NCBI GenBank assembly: GCA_027069385.1
Contig: JALXER010000164.1
Coordinates: 1-20,459 of the forward strand
Length of the DNA stretch: 20,459 bases
Direction of reading: 5' to 3'
From: Paracoccaceae bacterium
Lineage (GTDB): Bacteria; Pseudomonadota; Alphaproteobacteria; Rhodobacterales; Rhodobacteraceae
Shown here piece by piece: positions 7,447 through 15,152 of this stretch; within the stretch, counting starts at the first letter, position 1, and every line of letters begins with the position of its first letter. A program made the position numbers and the translations under genes. The notes beneath the pieces are model-generated. The model had not been told where the DNA came from. It worked only from the letters and a program-made list of their open reading frames with translations, and did no database searches.

Positions 7447-8064
7447 CAGGGCGGGCAAATCCGCCATGCGGGCAAAACGCGTGGCCCCTTTCACGTCGCC
7501 ACCCTGCGGCGCATAGGCAAAGCAGCGCATGCCGGCGGCTGCGGCGGCACGAATGCCGCTCGGGCTGTCCTCGATCACTACGCAACGGTCATGGGAAACA
7601 TCACCGGCCGCATGCCAGAACACATCCGGCGCGGGTTTGGCGGTGTTCAGTGCCTGCGCCGAATATATCCGCCCGTTGAATCGTGGAATCAGGCCGTGTT
7701 GCCCAAGGGTGATTTCCATTTTGTCCATGCGCCCGTTGCTGGCCACGCAATAGGGAATGCGCGCCGCGTCCAGCGCGTCCAGAACGTCGGTCACCCCGTC
7801 AATCAGCGGGCAATTCTTGCGTAAAACAGCGTATTCGACTTCATAAATCTGTGCGACCCAGTCATCGGGCAGGCTGGCACCCATTTGCTCGGCCTTTACC
7901 TTTACTCCGGCCAGAGTCGCGCCGACAAACAGCTTCATACATTCCTCTAGCCCGATATCCAGCCCGTGTTCGCGCAGGCTATCGGCCATCAGGGTGTTGG
8001 CGATCACCTCGGTATCGACCAGCACGCCGTCGCAATCAAATATTACCAGTTCAGGGGGGAGCAT
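7417..8064 (-). CDS. HAD superfamily phosphatase (beta-phosphoglucomutase/YieH-like)
   Basis: A 215-residue HAD hydrolase with all four motifs. Motif I is FDCDGVLVDTE (nucleophile Asp10, acid/base Asp12), motif II is VASNG (Ser109), motif III is Lys143 in NTAKPAPDVF, and motif IV is VIEDSPSG (Glu165-Asp166). A helical cap (residues about 17-85) between motif I and the core marks subclass I, as in sugar-phosphate phosphatases. The substrate is probably a small phosphorylated sugar or sugar acid, but sequence alone does not fix it. The start is ATG 8062-8064, which puts motif I at the usual distance; the 30 extra residues of the longer frame are basic and overlap dacB. It follows dacB by 13 bp on the same strand and is probably the last gene of the nadD-dacB cluster. 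Its 3' end overlaps the SH3 gene antisense. Confidence 0.88.
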   Translation of the reverse strand: MLPPELVIFDCDGVLVDTEVIANTLMADSLREHGLDIGLEECMKLFVGATLAGVKVKAEQMGASLPDDWVAQIYEVEYAVLRKNCPLIDGVTDVLDALDAARIPYCVASNGRMDKMEITLGQHGLIPRFNGRIYSAQALNTAKPAPDVFWHAAGDVSHDRCVVIEDSPSGIRAAAAAGMRCFAYAPQGGDVKGATRFARMADLPALLGLGSGTTA

Positions 8065-8077
8065 CCGGCGTTCCGAT

Positions 8078-9544
8078 CTACAGGTATTGTGTGGCCCAGC
8101 GGTAAAGCAACGCCTTTTCCTGCGTTTTGGCCGCGCGCGACCAGCGCCGCGCACCGCTGGGGCGTTCTTCGGCGGGGTTGGCGGCGCTGCGCGCGGCCAT
8201 ATCGGCCGTGAATATCGCGAATGCCAGTTTTTGCTGGCCGTTTTGCTCGATATACCCCGCCAGCCCGCGGGTGAAATTCAGTGTTCCGGTCTTGGCAAAT
8301 ACATTGATCCCGGGCAGTTCCACCGCATCCCCGCGCCGGTTAACCATTTGTGCGGGTTTCAGCAATCCTGCCAGCCCTTGCCGGCTGCGTGGCTGCGCCA
8401 GCATACTCGCCATTTCATAGGCCGAGATGCGCGACCGGTCGGTCAGCCCCGAATGGTTATACAGATTAGGCGAGGTATCCTGCGCCCATTGATGCACCCA
8501 GCGCGACATTTTTTGCGCCGATGTGCGCAGGTTGCGCACCGCTGATCCGCTGGCCTTGGTGGCGCTCATCCCCAGCACTTCAGCGGTCAGGTTGGTGGAA
8601 TAGCGCAACATGCTGCGTTCGACCTCGATCAACGGGTCGCTTTGGACGCTGGCAATCACGGTTCCCGATGTGGCGTCGGTGCGCGGGCGCGCGGCGGGCA
8701 GCGCAACCCCGAAACTTGACGCAAGAACCCTGAAGACCTCGGCGGTATAGGCGGTCGGGTTGCGCACCGGCAGCCAGCGCCCGCCCTCGTTGCCCAGCGC
8801 GTTGCGCGCCACGGTCCATTGTTCAACCTGCCTTGTGCTTGCATAGGTATAGGTGGGCGCACCGCGATTGCTGATCTGCATCTGCGCGGTTTCCACCACC
8901 GGACGATAGCGCTCGGAGCGCGCATCCATGCTGACCCGATAGCGCCCGTTGCTGCGTTTTTTCCACTCGAAATACACCCGGTTGTAATTCAGGTTCAGCC
9001 CCGAAACCCCCGGATTATAGCCCACCTGAACCGGTTGATCACCATCGATCCTTTCAAGCGAGGGCAGGGCGCTGCCATCCACATAGAACCTGCCGGTGAT
9101 AGAGCGCAACCCGGTTTGCGCCACCCGTCGGGCCAGTTCGGCCAGACTGTCGGTGTTAAGCGAAGGGTCGCCCCCGCCAACCAGCACCAGATTACCCTGC
9201 AATGCGCCGTTTCGAATGGGCCCGGTGGCCAACACTTTGGTTTCAAAACGGTAATCATTGCCAAGCGCGGCTTGCGCGTAAAGCGCGGTCAGGGTTTTGG
9301 TTACCGAAGCGGGCGGGCGCTCCAGGGTCGGGTTATGCTGCTCCAGCACCTCGCCAGTGCCCAGATTCATCACCACAAACCCCGAATTTTCGGCCAGACC
9401 ATAGGTATTCAGAATGCCGGAGACCGGATCGGGTACGGTCAGACGGCCGGGGCGCATGGGCGGGCGCTCGATAGTTTGGCCAAGGGCAGCGGCGGGCAGT
9501 AGCGTAGCCAGTCCGGCAACAAAATTACGTCTGTTAATCGTCAA
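8078..9544 (-). CDS. dacB: D-alanyl-D-alanine carboxypeptidase/endopeptidase, PBP4 type (peptidase S13)
   Basis: A 488-residue penicillin-binding protein of the PBP4/DacB class, which trims or cleaves peptide side chains of peptidoglycan in the periplasm. The three serine-acyltransferase motifs are present: S80-V-T-K83 with the nucleophile Ser80, S316-T-N318, and K418-T-G420. The insert between motifs 1 and 2 includes LVGGGDPSL, GRFYVDGS and the typical NLNYNRV. The N-terminus MTINRRNFVAGLATLLPAAALGQ has a twin-Arg followed by F and a hydrophobic stretch ending in Ala-Leu-Gly, so Tat or Sec export is likely. The only sensible start is the TTG at 9542-9544, with AAGGG about 7 bases upstream; the next ATG would remove the signal peptide. 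It sits 15 bp after nadD and 13 bp before the HAD gene. Confidence 0.93.
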   Translation of the reverse strand: MTINRRNFVAGLATLLPAAALGQTIERPPMRPGRLTVPDPVSGILNTYGLAENSGFVVMNLGTGEVLEQHNPTLERPPASVTKTLTALYAQAALGNDYRFETKVLATGPIRNGALQGNLVLVGGGDPSLNTDSLAELARRVAQTGLRSITGRFYVDGSALPSLERIDGDQPVQVGYNPGVSGLNLNYNRVYFEWKKRSNGRYRVSMDARSERYRPVVETAQMQISNRGAPTYTYASTRQVEQWTVARNALGNEGGRWLPVRNPTAYTAEVFRVLASSFGVALPAARPRTDATSGTVIASVQSDPLIEVERSMLRYSTNLTAEVLGMSATKASGSAVRNLRTSAQKMSRWVHQWAQDTSPNLYNHSGLTDRSRISAYEMASMLAQPRSRQGLAGLLKPAQMVNRRGDAVELPGINVFAKTGTLNFTRGLAGYIEQNGQQKLAFAIFTADMAARSAANPAEERPSGARRWSRAAKTQEKALLYRWATQYL

Positions 9545-9559
9545 ATCAAAGCCCTTAAT

Positions 9560-10150
9560 CTATTCCCACTCGCCGCGTGCGCGAAGCTCTGTAGAAGAGA
9601 TATCGCGCATTGGCCCGCCAAGCAATGCCCAAGCGGGGGCTTTTGCATGTGCCAACATGGCAGGGCGGACACGATAGCGCGCGAATTGCTGTGCCATCGG
9701 GGATAATCCGGCGCGAATCTGCTCGCCGGGGCGGGCCATAACGCCAATCGGTACGTTGCGCACGATCCAGCGCCATTCCTGCCAACGATGGAAGCTGGCC
9801 AGATTATCCGCCCCCATCAGCCACACAAACCGCGTGCGTGGCCAGCTTTTTTGCAAAGCCCGCAGCGTATCGGCCGTATAACGCGTGCCCAGCCGCGCCT
9901 CTATGTCGGTGATCGTTACCCTTGGGTCCTGCATGATTTCGCGACAGGCCACCATGCGCCGCGCCATGCTCGCCGGTGCGTCGGGTTTGAGCGGATTCCC
10001 CGGGCTGACCAGCCACCACACCCGATCCAGCCCGAACCGCCCAAGCGCCTGCTTGGAGATATGCACATGCCCCATATGCGGCGGATCAAACGACCCGCCC
10101 AGCAGACCGATGGTTTGATGTGAGGTTAGTACTGGCATCTTTTGGTTCAT
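9560..10150 (-). CDS. nadD: Nicotinate-nucleotide adenylyltransferase
   Basis: A 196-residue NadD, which transfers AMP from ATP to nicotinate mononucleotide to make deamido-NAD. The nucleotidyltransferase signature GGSFDPPHMGH lies at residues 18-28 and the C-terminal ISSTELR supplies the family's ISxTxxR motif. WLMGADNLASFHRWQEW is the usual substrate-site segment. The ATG at 10148-10150 and one four codons later (10136-10138) are both possible; neither has a strong ribosome binding site. The frame remains open to 10417, but that part overlaps the divergent KAP gene and does not look like NadD. In many bacteria nadD lies next to rsfS; here it heads a cluster with dacB and a HAD gene. The 43-bp gap to the KAP gene must hold both promoters. 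Confidence 0.94.
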   Translation of the reverse strand: MNQKMPVLTSHQTIGLLGGSFDPPHMGHVHISKQALGRFGLDRVWWLVSPGNPLKPDAPASMARRMVACREIMQDPRVTITDIEARLGTRYTADTLRALQKSWPRTRFVWLMGADNLASFHRWQEWRWIVRNVPIGVMARPGEQIRAGLSPMAQQFARYRVRPAMLAHAKAPAWALLGGPMRDISSTELRARGEWE

Positions 10151-10193
10151 CCGATAAGTTGTACACATATTGTAAAAAGAATTGGAGCCTAGA

Positions 10194-11540
10194 ATGAGTG
10201 TATTCTTTCCTGATCCAGATATAAACATTGGGAATGTTGGGTTCGATGGGAATTGTGACTTGGGCCGCAAGGAGTCGGGGCAAAAGTTGTCGGAGCTTGT
10301 GGAGAAAATAAGTGAACCCGTTGTGATAGCCGTTGATGGTCCGTGGGGGAGCGGAAAATCCCATTTTCTGAAATTGTGGACGGGGGCACATACGCTTGAA
10401 AATGAAGGCTTGGCCAAGGTTATCTATTTTGATGCTTTTAAGAATGACTATTTTGACGACCCGCTTGTGGCGCTAGTCGGCCAAATATTCGAGGACTTTT
10501 CAAAAGACAAAGCCCCTGATGGAAAAATGAAGACCCTTTTGAAACAGGCAGGTCGCTTGGTGAAACCCGCAACGCGAATTGCCCTTGCAATGGGAATAGG
10601 ATTTGTTGGCGAGACACTAAGCGGGGCGGCTGCGGCGGGAATTCAAGCAGTGGAGAAAGAGGGTGAAAAGGCGTTAGACCCTGTGTGGGAAAACGAGGCC
10701 AATCGTCGCGATGCGATGGAGGGGTTCAAGCAGGCACTCAAAGACCTGACCATTGAAAACGGCTCCGAGGATAAGCCGCAAAAAATCGTCATCATTGTCG
10801 ATGAGCTGGACCGCTGCCGACCCGACTTTGCCTTGAATATGTTAGAGACCATCAAGCATTTCTTTGCGGTGGAGAATGTGATTTTTGTGTTGGGGGTAAA
10901 TTTGGTTGAGTTGGAAAACTCCGTTAAGGCTCGGTATGGTGCGGGGATTGATGCGGGGCGATACCTACAAAAGTTTATTCACCTTCGCTTTGAGCTTTCG
11001 CCACAAATCGGAGAGCATATAAAAATCAATGCTTGGGAAGCTTATTTCGATAGAGCGGTAAAAAAAATGGGCCTGCCAGGCTTCCTCACAGACCATCTGA
11101 AGAAGTATTTAAGCACATTGCCGGAAGATACGAATATTTCACTTCGCGAAGTTCAAAGGATCTTGACTATAGTTGCACTGATTCCAACAGGTGGCAATAA
11201 TCGCACACTTGAGAACAAGGTCTGGGGGTGGCGAGCCGCGATTGTAGGCACGGCAGCACTAAAGTGTTTTTATCCAAATCTCTACAAGAAAGCCCGAATA
11301 GGCACCTTGAGCTTTTGCGATATGACAAAGGTTTTTGGCTTACTGGACAATAAAAACCCGAGTTTTGATCGCTTGGAGCATAGGGTATGGGCCGAGATTT
11401 TTAGCGAGCCATGGAACAAAGAGGGATTTGGCAGCGGCGATGGGCCGTTCGGGCTGCATGGGCTGAGCGATATAGAAAATTTTACTCAAAAGATATCGGA
11501 AGAGTATTTGGAAACATTCGAGATAATGGATCCAGCCTAG
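10194..11540 (+). CDS. KAP-family P-loop NTPase
   Basis: A 448-residue NTPase of the STAND-like KAP family. Walker A is GPWGSGKS at residues 49-56 after the beta strand EPVVIAVD. Walker B is KIVIIVDELDRC at 197-208 (Asp203-Glu204), with the family's DELDRC-x-P-x-x-x-x-x-x-LE-x-IKHFF. RYLQKFIHLRFELSP (256-270) matches the KAP YL-x-KI-like segment. Residues about 126-149 (TRIALAMGIGFVGETLSGAAAAG) form a hydrophobic stretch between Walker A and B, where KAP proteins often carry membrane helices; one weak membrane pass is possible. Bacterial KAP proteins are accessory and scattered, some linked to phage defence, but no role is proven. The ATG at 10194 has GGAG 6 bases upstream. A sample of 60 bases counts 47% GC against 72% in a sample of ettA, which fits acquisition by transfer. 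Confidence 0.9.
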   Translation: MSVFFPDPDINIGNVGFDGNCDLGRKESGQKLSELVEKISEPVVIAVDGPWGSGKSHFLKLWTGAHTLENEGLAKVIYFDAFKNDYFDDPLVALVGQIFEDFSKDKAPDGKMKTLLKQAGRLVKPATRIALAMGIGFVGETLSGAAAAGIQAVEKEGEKALDPVWENEANRRDAMEGFKQALKDLTIENGSEDKPQKIVIIVDELDRCRPDFALNMLETIKHFFAVENVIFVLGVNLVELENSVKARYGAGIDAGRYLQKFIHLRFELSPQIGEHIKINAWEAYFDRAVKKMGLPGFLTDHLKKYLSTLPEDTNISLREVQRILTIVALIPTGGNNRTLENKVWGWRAAIVGTAALKCFYPNLYKKARIGTLSFCDMTKVFGLLDNKNPSFDRLEHRVWAEIFSEPWNKEGFGSGDGPFGLHGLSDIENFTQKISEEYLETFEIMDPA

Positions 11541-11619
11541 TCTCTCCGCAATGATTGCCATTTGCACCTGTTTTAGGTAGAGATGCCAAAATCATTCCAC
11601 TATCGGAGCACCTTTCAAA

Positions 11620-13275
11620 ATGGCATCATATCAATACGTTTACCACATGGACGGCGTGTCCAAGGCTTTTCCGGGTGGCAAAAAATTGTTTGAGAACATC
11701 CGGTTGTCCTTTTTACCCGGCGTGAAAATCGGCGTGGTTGGCTCTAACGGGGCCGGTAAATCGACCCTGATGAAGATCATGGCGGGAATGGACAAGGATT
11801 TTCAGGGTGAGGCCTGGGCCGCCGAGGGGGCCAAAATCGGCTATCTGCCTCAGGAACCCAAGCTCGATGAAAGCCTGAGTGTACGGGACAATGTCATGCT
11901 GGCAGTGGCCGACAAAAAGGCCACCCTCGACCGCTATAACGAACTGGCGATGAACTATTCCGAGGAAACCGCCGACGAAATGGCCGCCCTGCAAGACCAG
12001 ATCGATGCCGAGGACCTGTGGAACCTTGACGCCAGTATCGACATCGCCATGGAGGCCCTGCGCTGCCCGCCTGACGATGCCGACGTTTCCACCCTTTCCG
12101 GCGGTGAAGCCCGCCGCGTGGCCCTGTGCAAGCTGCTGCTTGAGGCCCCCGATATGCTGCTGCTCGATGAACCGACCAACCATCTGGACGCCGAAACCAT
12201 CGCCTGGCTGCAACAGCACCTGATCGACTATAAGGGCACCATCCTGTGCGTCACCCACGACCGCTATTTCCTTGATGACATCACCAGTTGGATCCTCGAA
12301 CTCGACGGCGGGCGGGGCATTCCTTACGAGGGCAATTATTCAAGCTGGCTGGAGCAAAAGGCCAAGCGCATGGAGCACGAGGCCAAGGCCGACAAGGCCA
12401 AAATGCGCACGTTGGAGCGCGAACTGGACTGGATGCGCCAGTCCCCCAAGGCGCGGCAGGCCAAATCCAAGGCGCGTATCAATGCCTATAACGAACTCGC
12501 CAACCAGTCGGAACGCGACAAGGTCGGCAAGGCGCAAATCATCATCCCCAACGGACCGCGTTTGGGCAACAAGGTGATCGAAGTTGAAGGTGTTTCAAAG
12601 GGTTACGGTGATAATCTGCTGATTGACAACCTCAGTTTTTCCCTGCCCGCCGGTGGTATTGTTGGCGTGATTGGCCCCAACGGCGCGGGTAAATCCACCC
12701 TTTTCCGTATTCTTACTGGGCAGGAACAGCCGGACGCGGGCAGCGTGGAATACGGCGAAACCGTGCAGCTTTCCTATGTGGACCAGTCCCGCGATGAGTT
12801 GGACGAAACCAAAACCGTGTTCGAGGAAATCGCCGACGGGCAGGATGTGATTAAGCTCGGCGACGCCGAAGTAAATGGCCGCGCCTATTGCTCCAGCTTC
12901 AATTTCAAAGGCGGCAGCCAGCAAAAAACCATGAACCTGCTTTCGGGCGGCGAGCGTAACCGCGTGCACATGGCCAAGCTCCTGCGCGAGGGCGGCAACG
13001 TGCTGCTGCTCGACGAGCCAACCAATGACCTCGACGTCGAAACCCTGCGCGCCCTAGAGGACGCCATCACCGATTTCGCCGGCTGCGCCGTCATCATCTC
13101 CCACGACCGCTTTTTCCTTGACCGCCTCTGCACCCACATGCTCGCCTTTGAAGGCGATAGCCATGTGGAATGGTTCGAGGGCAACTTTGAGGACTATGAG
13201 GCGGATAAGATTAGGCGGTTAGGGCCGGAAAGCGTGAAGCCAACGCGGGTGAAGTATAAGAAGTTTACGAGGTAG
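11620..13275 (+). CDS. ettA: Energy-dependent translational throttle protein EttA (ABC-F)
   Basis: A 551-residue ABC-F protein with two ATP-binding cassettes and no membrane segments; it binds the ribosomal E site and gates the first peptide bond according to the ATP/ADP state. Cassette 1 has Walker A GSNGAGKST (41-49), signature LSGGE (159-163) and Walker B LLLDEPTNHLD (E184). The linker, or P-site tether, spans about 240-305 and is rich in Arg/Lys and Glu (WLEQKAKRMEHEAKADKAKMRTLERELDWMR). Cassette 2 has GPNGAGKST (352-360), LSGGER (441-446) and DEPTNDLD (465-472). Start MASYQYVYHMDGVSKAFPGG matches EttA homologues. GGAG at 11605-11608 lies 11 bases upstream, slightly long. Both neighbours (KAP upstream, orphan downstream) are lower in GC and look acquired, so ettA is a core gene set between accessory genes. 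Confidence 0.95.
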   Translation: MASYQYVYHMDGVSKAFPGGKKLFENIRLSFLPGVKIGVVGSNGAGKSTLMKIMAGMDKDFQGEAWAAEGAKIGYLPQEPKLDESLSVRDNVMLAVADKKATLDRYNELAMNYSEETADEMAALQDQIDAEDLWNLDASIDIAMEALRCPPDDADVSTLSGGEARRVALCKLLLEAPDMLLLDEPTNHLDAETIAWLQQHLIDYKGTILCVTHDRYFLDDITSWILELDGGRGIPYEGNYSSWLEQKAKRMEHEAKADKAKMRTLERELDWMRQSPKARQAKSKARINAYNELANQSERDKVGKAQIIIPNGPRLGNKVIEVEGVSKGYGDNLLIDNLSFSLPAGGIVGVIGPNGAGKSTLFRILTGQEQPDAGSVEYGETVQLSYVDQSRDELDETKTVFEEIADGQDVIKLGDAEVNGRAYCSSFNFKGGSQQKTMNLLSGGERNRVHMAKLLREGGNVLLLDEPTNDLDVETLRALEDAITDFAGCAVIISHDRFFLDRLCTHMLAFEGDSHVEWFEGNFEDYEADKIRRLGPESVKPTRVKYKKFTR

Positions 13276-13278
13276 GGG

Positions 13279-13746
13279 ATGGGCGAGGATACTACGGATG
13301 TCAATGATGCAATAAAATCCCTTATTGATGCAGCAAAACGAAATGGTGGTATCTCCGGCCAAGTTTTTTCCAAAATTGCGCGTGAATACCTTGTAACTAA
13401 AAAATTATTGGCTCACGGTTTTGAAAAGACAACTGGATATAAGTGGAATGATTTCCGTGTTTCCTCCGGAAACAGCCAAAACACTTTAAGGCTAGCCGCT
13501 AATATTGCCAAGAGCCGGTTATACAAGTCGTCGAATAAATACAAAGAAGGATATTGGAAATATTGTGGGGCAAATTTCAAGGTGCACAACCAAAGTTTTG
13601 TGTATGTCGGAATGTTCAAACACCGTCAAATCAATGACTATGTTCATGAATTTGTTAAGGTTTCAAGCTTGGAAACAATTTTTGCCGAGTGGTCAATCGT
13701 TTATCGGGACTATCCTGCCCTTGCAAATCTGGTTTTAAGTGAATAG
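13279..13746 (+). CDS. Hypothetical protein directly downstream of ettA
   Basis: A 155-residue protein that I do not recognise. It begins MGEDTTDVNDAIKSLIDAAKRNGG, probably helical, then a basic middle part with KKLLAHGFEKTTGYKWNDFRVSSGNSQNTLRLAANIAKSRLYKSSNKYKEGYWKYCGANFKVHNQSFVYVG, and a final region ending FAEWSIVYRDYPALANLVLSE. It is rich in Lys, Tyr and Asn; no signal peptide or membrane helix is visible. The ATG at 13279 comes 3 bp after the ettA stop, and the overlapping AGGTAGGGG serves as ribosome site, so it is likely translated from the ettA message. A 60-base sample counts 42% GC, far below ettA, which points to recent arrival. Codon pattern and length suggest a real gene, but function is unknown. 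Confidence 0.68.
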   Translation: MGEDTTDVNDAIKSLIDAAKRNGGISGQVFSKIAREYLVTKKLLAHGFEKTTGYKWNDFRVSSGNSQNTLRLAANIAKSRLYKSSNKYKEGYWKYCGANFKVHNQSFVYVGMFKHRQINDYVHEFVKVSSLETIFAEWSIVYRDYPALANLVLSE

Positions 13747-13787
13747 GCCACTGAATTTGAGGCAGATTTCGCCCCACCAAAGCAAGC

Positions 13788-13811
13788 GTAGGGTGGGTGT
13801 TTGCACCCACC
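13788..13811 (+). repeat. REP sequence 1 (GTAG plus hairpin)
   Basis: GTAG at 13788-13791 followed at once by GGTGGGTG-TTTG-CACCCACC (13792-13811), an 8-bp stem. A 5' GTAG tetranucleotide before a short hairpin is the known recognition layout of REPs served by RAYT proteins. It lies on the plus strand and faces REP 2. Confidence 0.82.
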
Positions 13812-13833
13812 ACTCTTGTCCCGTCCTCCGAAT

Positions 13834-13857
13834 GGTGGGTGCGAGCACCCACCCTAC
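13834..13857 (-). repeat. REP sequence 2, inverted, at the 3' end of the RAYT gene
   Basis: GGTGGGTGC-GA-GCACCCACC (13834-13853) followed by CTAC (13854-13857), which is GTAG when read on the minus strand. With REP 1 it forms a head-to-head pair 22 bp apart, as in BIME units. The RAYT stop codon TAG is the last three bases of this GTAG. Confidence 0.84.
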
Positions 13858-14348
13858 ACCCAATCTTGCGGCACGATTTGGCGTTTGACATCTCTGTGAA
13901 ATGACGAATAGGGCCAATCCACCGCGCGGTCCACAAGCCCGTGTTTTATCGGGTTACCCCAACAATACTCCAAATGCGCTGAATAGTCTTGATCATCCCT
14001 TATCATATGTTCCCAAAACCGGCGCTGCCAAATCCCCTTTTCTCCTTTGCTCGCCAAACTCCTGCTTAACGCGGGGCGGTAGCTGATAGATTTTGTGAAT
14101 CGAGTTTTTATTTTTCGCCAGCGATTCGAAAAATCATGATCATTTTCCGGCAAGGTCCAGATTGCATGGAGGTGATTGGGCAATATCACCATTGCATCTG
14201 CCCAAAACGGCTGCTCTGCCATCGTTTGTGAAAAGGCTTTGCGCAAGAAATCCACGTTGTCCGTCAATAGTGTGGAATACCTATCCGCCAATGTAACGGT
14301 AAAGAAATAGGTAGCACCAGATACTTTAAGTCTTCGATAATTTGACAT
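13854..14348 (-). CDS. rayT: REP-associated tyrosine transposase (RAYT, TnpA-REP)
   Basis: A 164-residue member of the HUH (Y1) transposase relatives that bind and cut REP hairpins as single strands. It begins MSNYRRLKVSGATYFFTVTLADR, close to my memory of E. coli TnpA-REP. The metal-binding HUH pair is His59-x-His61 in ILPNHLHAIWTLPE. SNRWRKIKTRFT is the family's helix, WQRRFWEHMIRDDQDYSAHLEYCWGNPIKHG carries the catalytic Tyr, most likely Tyr128, and WPYSSFHRDV closes the domain. All motifs are present, so the protein should be active. The start is ATG 14346-14348; a longer frame to 14522 would translate through REP 3 and the opposite gene. REPs lie at both ends. GC content is intermediate. 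Confidence 0.93.
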   Translation of the reverse strand: MSNYRRLKVSGATYFFTVTLADRYSTLLTDNVDFLRKAFSQTMAEQPFWADAMVILPNHLHAIWTLPENDHDFSNRWRKIKTRFTKSISYRPALSRSLASKGEKGIWQRRFWEHMIRDDQDYSAHLEYCWGNPIKHGLVDRAVDWPYSSFHRDVKRQIVPQDWV

Positions 14349-14387
14349 CTGCCATTCTTGCCGCGATATGGTAAACAAATCGTAAAC

Positions 14388-14411
14388 GTAGGGTGGGTGC
14401 TCGCACCCACC
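14388..14411 (+). repeat. REP sequence 3, upstream of the RAYT gene
   Basis: GTAG at 14388-14391, then GGTGGGTGC-TC-GCACCCACC (14392-14411), a 9-bp stem. It has the same stem arms as REP 2 and lies 39 bp from the RAYT start. Its 3' end is 3 bases before the GGAG ribosome site of the amidotransferase gene. Confidence 0.84.
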
Positions 14412-14423
14412 ACTGGAGTCCCC

Positions 14424-15152
14424 ATGTTCCTCATCCTTCAACTCCGCCCCGAGCCTGAGGCCGCCGATAGCGAATACGCCGCCATCCTGCATAAGGCGGG
14501 CCTTGCCGCCGCTCAAACCCACCGCATCCGGTTGGACATCGAGCCTTTACCCGCCAATCTCAACCTGCAATCCTATAGCGGCATCATCGTTGGCGGTGGT
14601 CCCGGTTGTGTGTCAGACGCCCCCGAGGACAAAACCCCGACCGAAGCGAAGATCGAGGCGGCGGTGTTGTCGTTGATGCCCGGGATTATCGAGAACGATA
14701 TCCCTTTTCTGGGCTGCTGCTATGGCATCGGCATCCTTGGCCATCACCTTGCCCGCGCGGTCAACAAAAGCAACTATGCCGAGCCTGTTGGCACCAGCCA
14801 TTGCCGCCTGACCGGGGCGGGCAGGGCGGACCCGCTCACCCGTGACCTCCCGGCTGAATTTGATGCTTTTGTTGGCCATAAAGAGGCCCTGCAAGCCCTG
14901 CCCGAGGGCTGCACGCACCTGATCAGTTCGCCCACCTGTCCCTACCAGATGATCCGCTACAAGCAAAACATTTATGCCACGCAATTCCACCCCGAGGCCG
15001 ATGGCCCCGAATTCGAAACCCGCATCAATATCTATAAGCACAAGGGCTATTTCCCGCCCGAAGAAGCGGAAAACCTGATTGAAATGGTCCACGCGTCGGA
15101 CGTTCACGCGCCCCAAAAGGTTTTGCTGAACTTTGTCAGGCGATACGGCTAA
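14424..15152 (+). CDS. Class I glutamine amidotransferase (GMP synthase-like)
   Basis: A 242-residue stand-alone class I (triad) glutaminase domain. Nucleophile Cys99 sits in FLGCCYGIGILGHHL, and His189 and Glu191 in ATQFHPEAD complete the triad. GIIVGGGPGCVSD supplies the oxyanion strand-loop. The canonical G-x-C-x-G-x-Q reads G-C-C-Y-G-I-G, so the Gln after the nucleophile elbow is replaced. Such GuaA-like proteins without a synthetase domain release ammonia or hydrolyse gamma-glutamyl compounds; the real substrate is not clear. The ATG at 14424 has GGAG at 14415-14418. The longer frame from 14358 reads through REP 3 and is rejected. The stop overlaps the convergent thiolase by 4 bp. Because REP 3 abuts its ribosome site, the native promoter may have been displaced. 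Confidence 0.88.
   Translation: MFLILQLRPEPEAADSEYAAILHKAGLAAAQTHRIRLDIEPLPANLNLQSYSGIIVGGGPGCVSDAPEDKTPTEAKIEAAVLSLMPGIIENDIPFLGCCYGIGILGHHLARAVNKSNYAEPVGTSHCRLTGAGRADPLTRDLPAEFDAFVGHKEALQALPEGCTHLISSPTCPYQMIRYKQNIYATQFHPEADGPEFETRINIYKHKGYFPPEEAENLIEMVHASDVHAPQKVLLNFVRRYG

Noticed and set aside
8819..9502. 227-codon plus-strand frame opposite dacB
   Set aside because: dacB has all three catalytic motifs on the minus strand; the opposing frame is a GC-rich shadow.
10151..10417. Longer N-terminus for nadD
   Set aside because: It overlaps the divergent KAP gene, which has a good ribosome site, and does not resemble NadD.
13788..13857. Paired hairpins as a CRISPR repeat pair
   Set aside because: Only inverted copies with the GTAG mark, no regular direct repeats or spacers, no cas genes.
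14349..14522. Longer N-terminus for the RAYT gene
   Set aside because: It would translate through REP 3 and part of the opposite gene; the family begins at MSNYRR.
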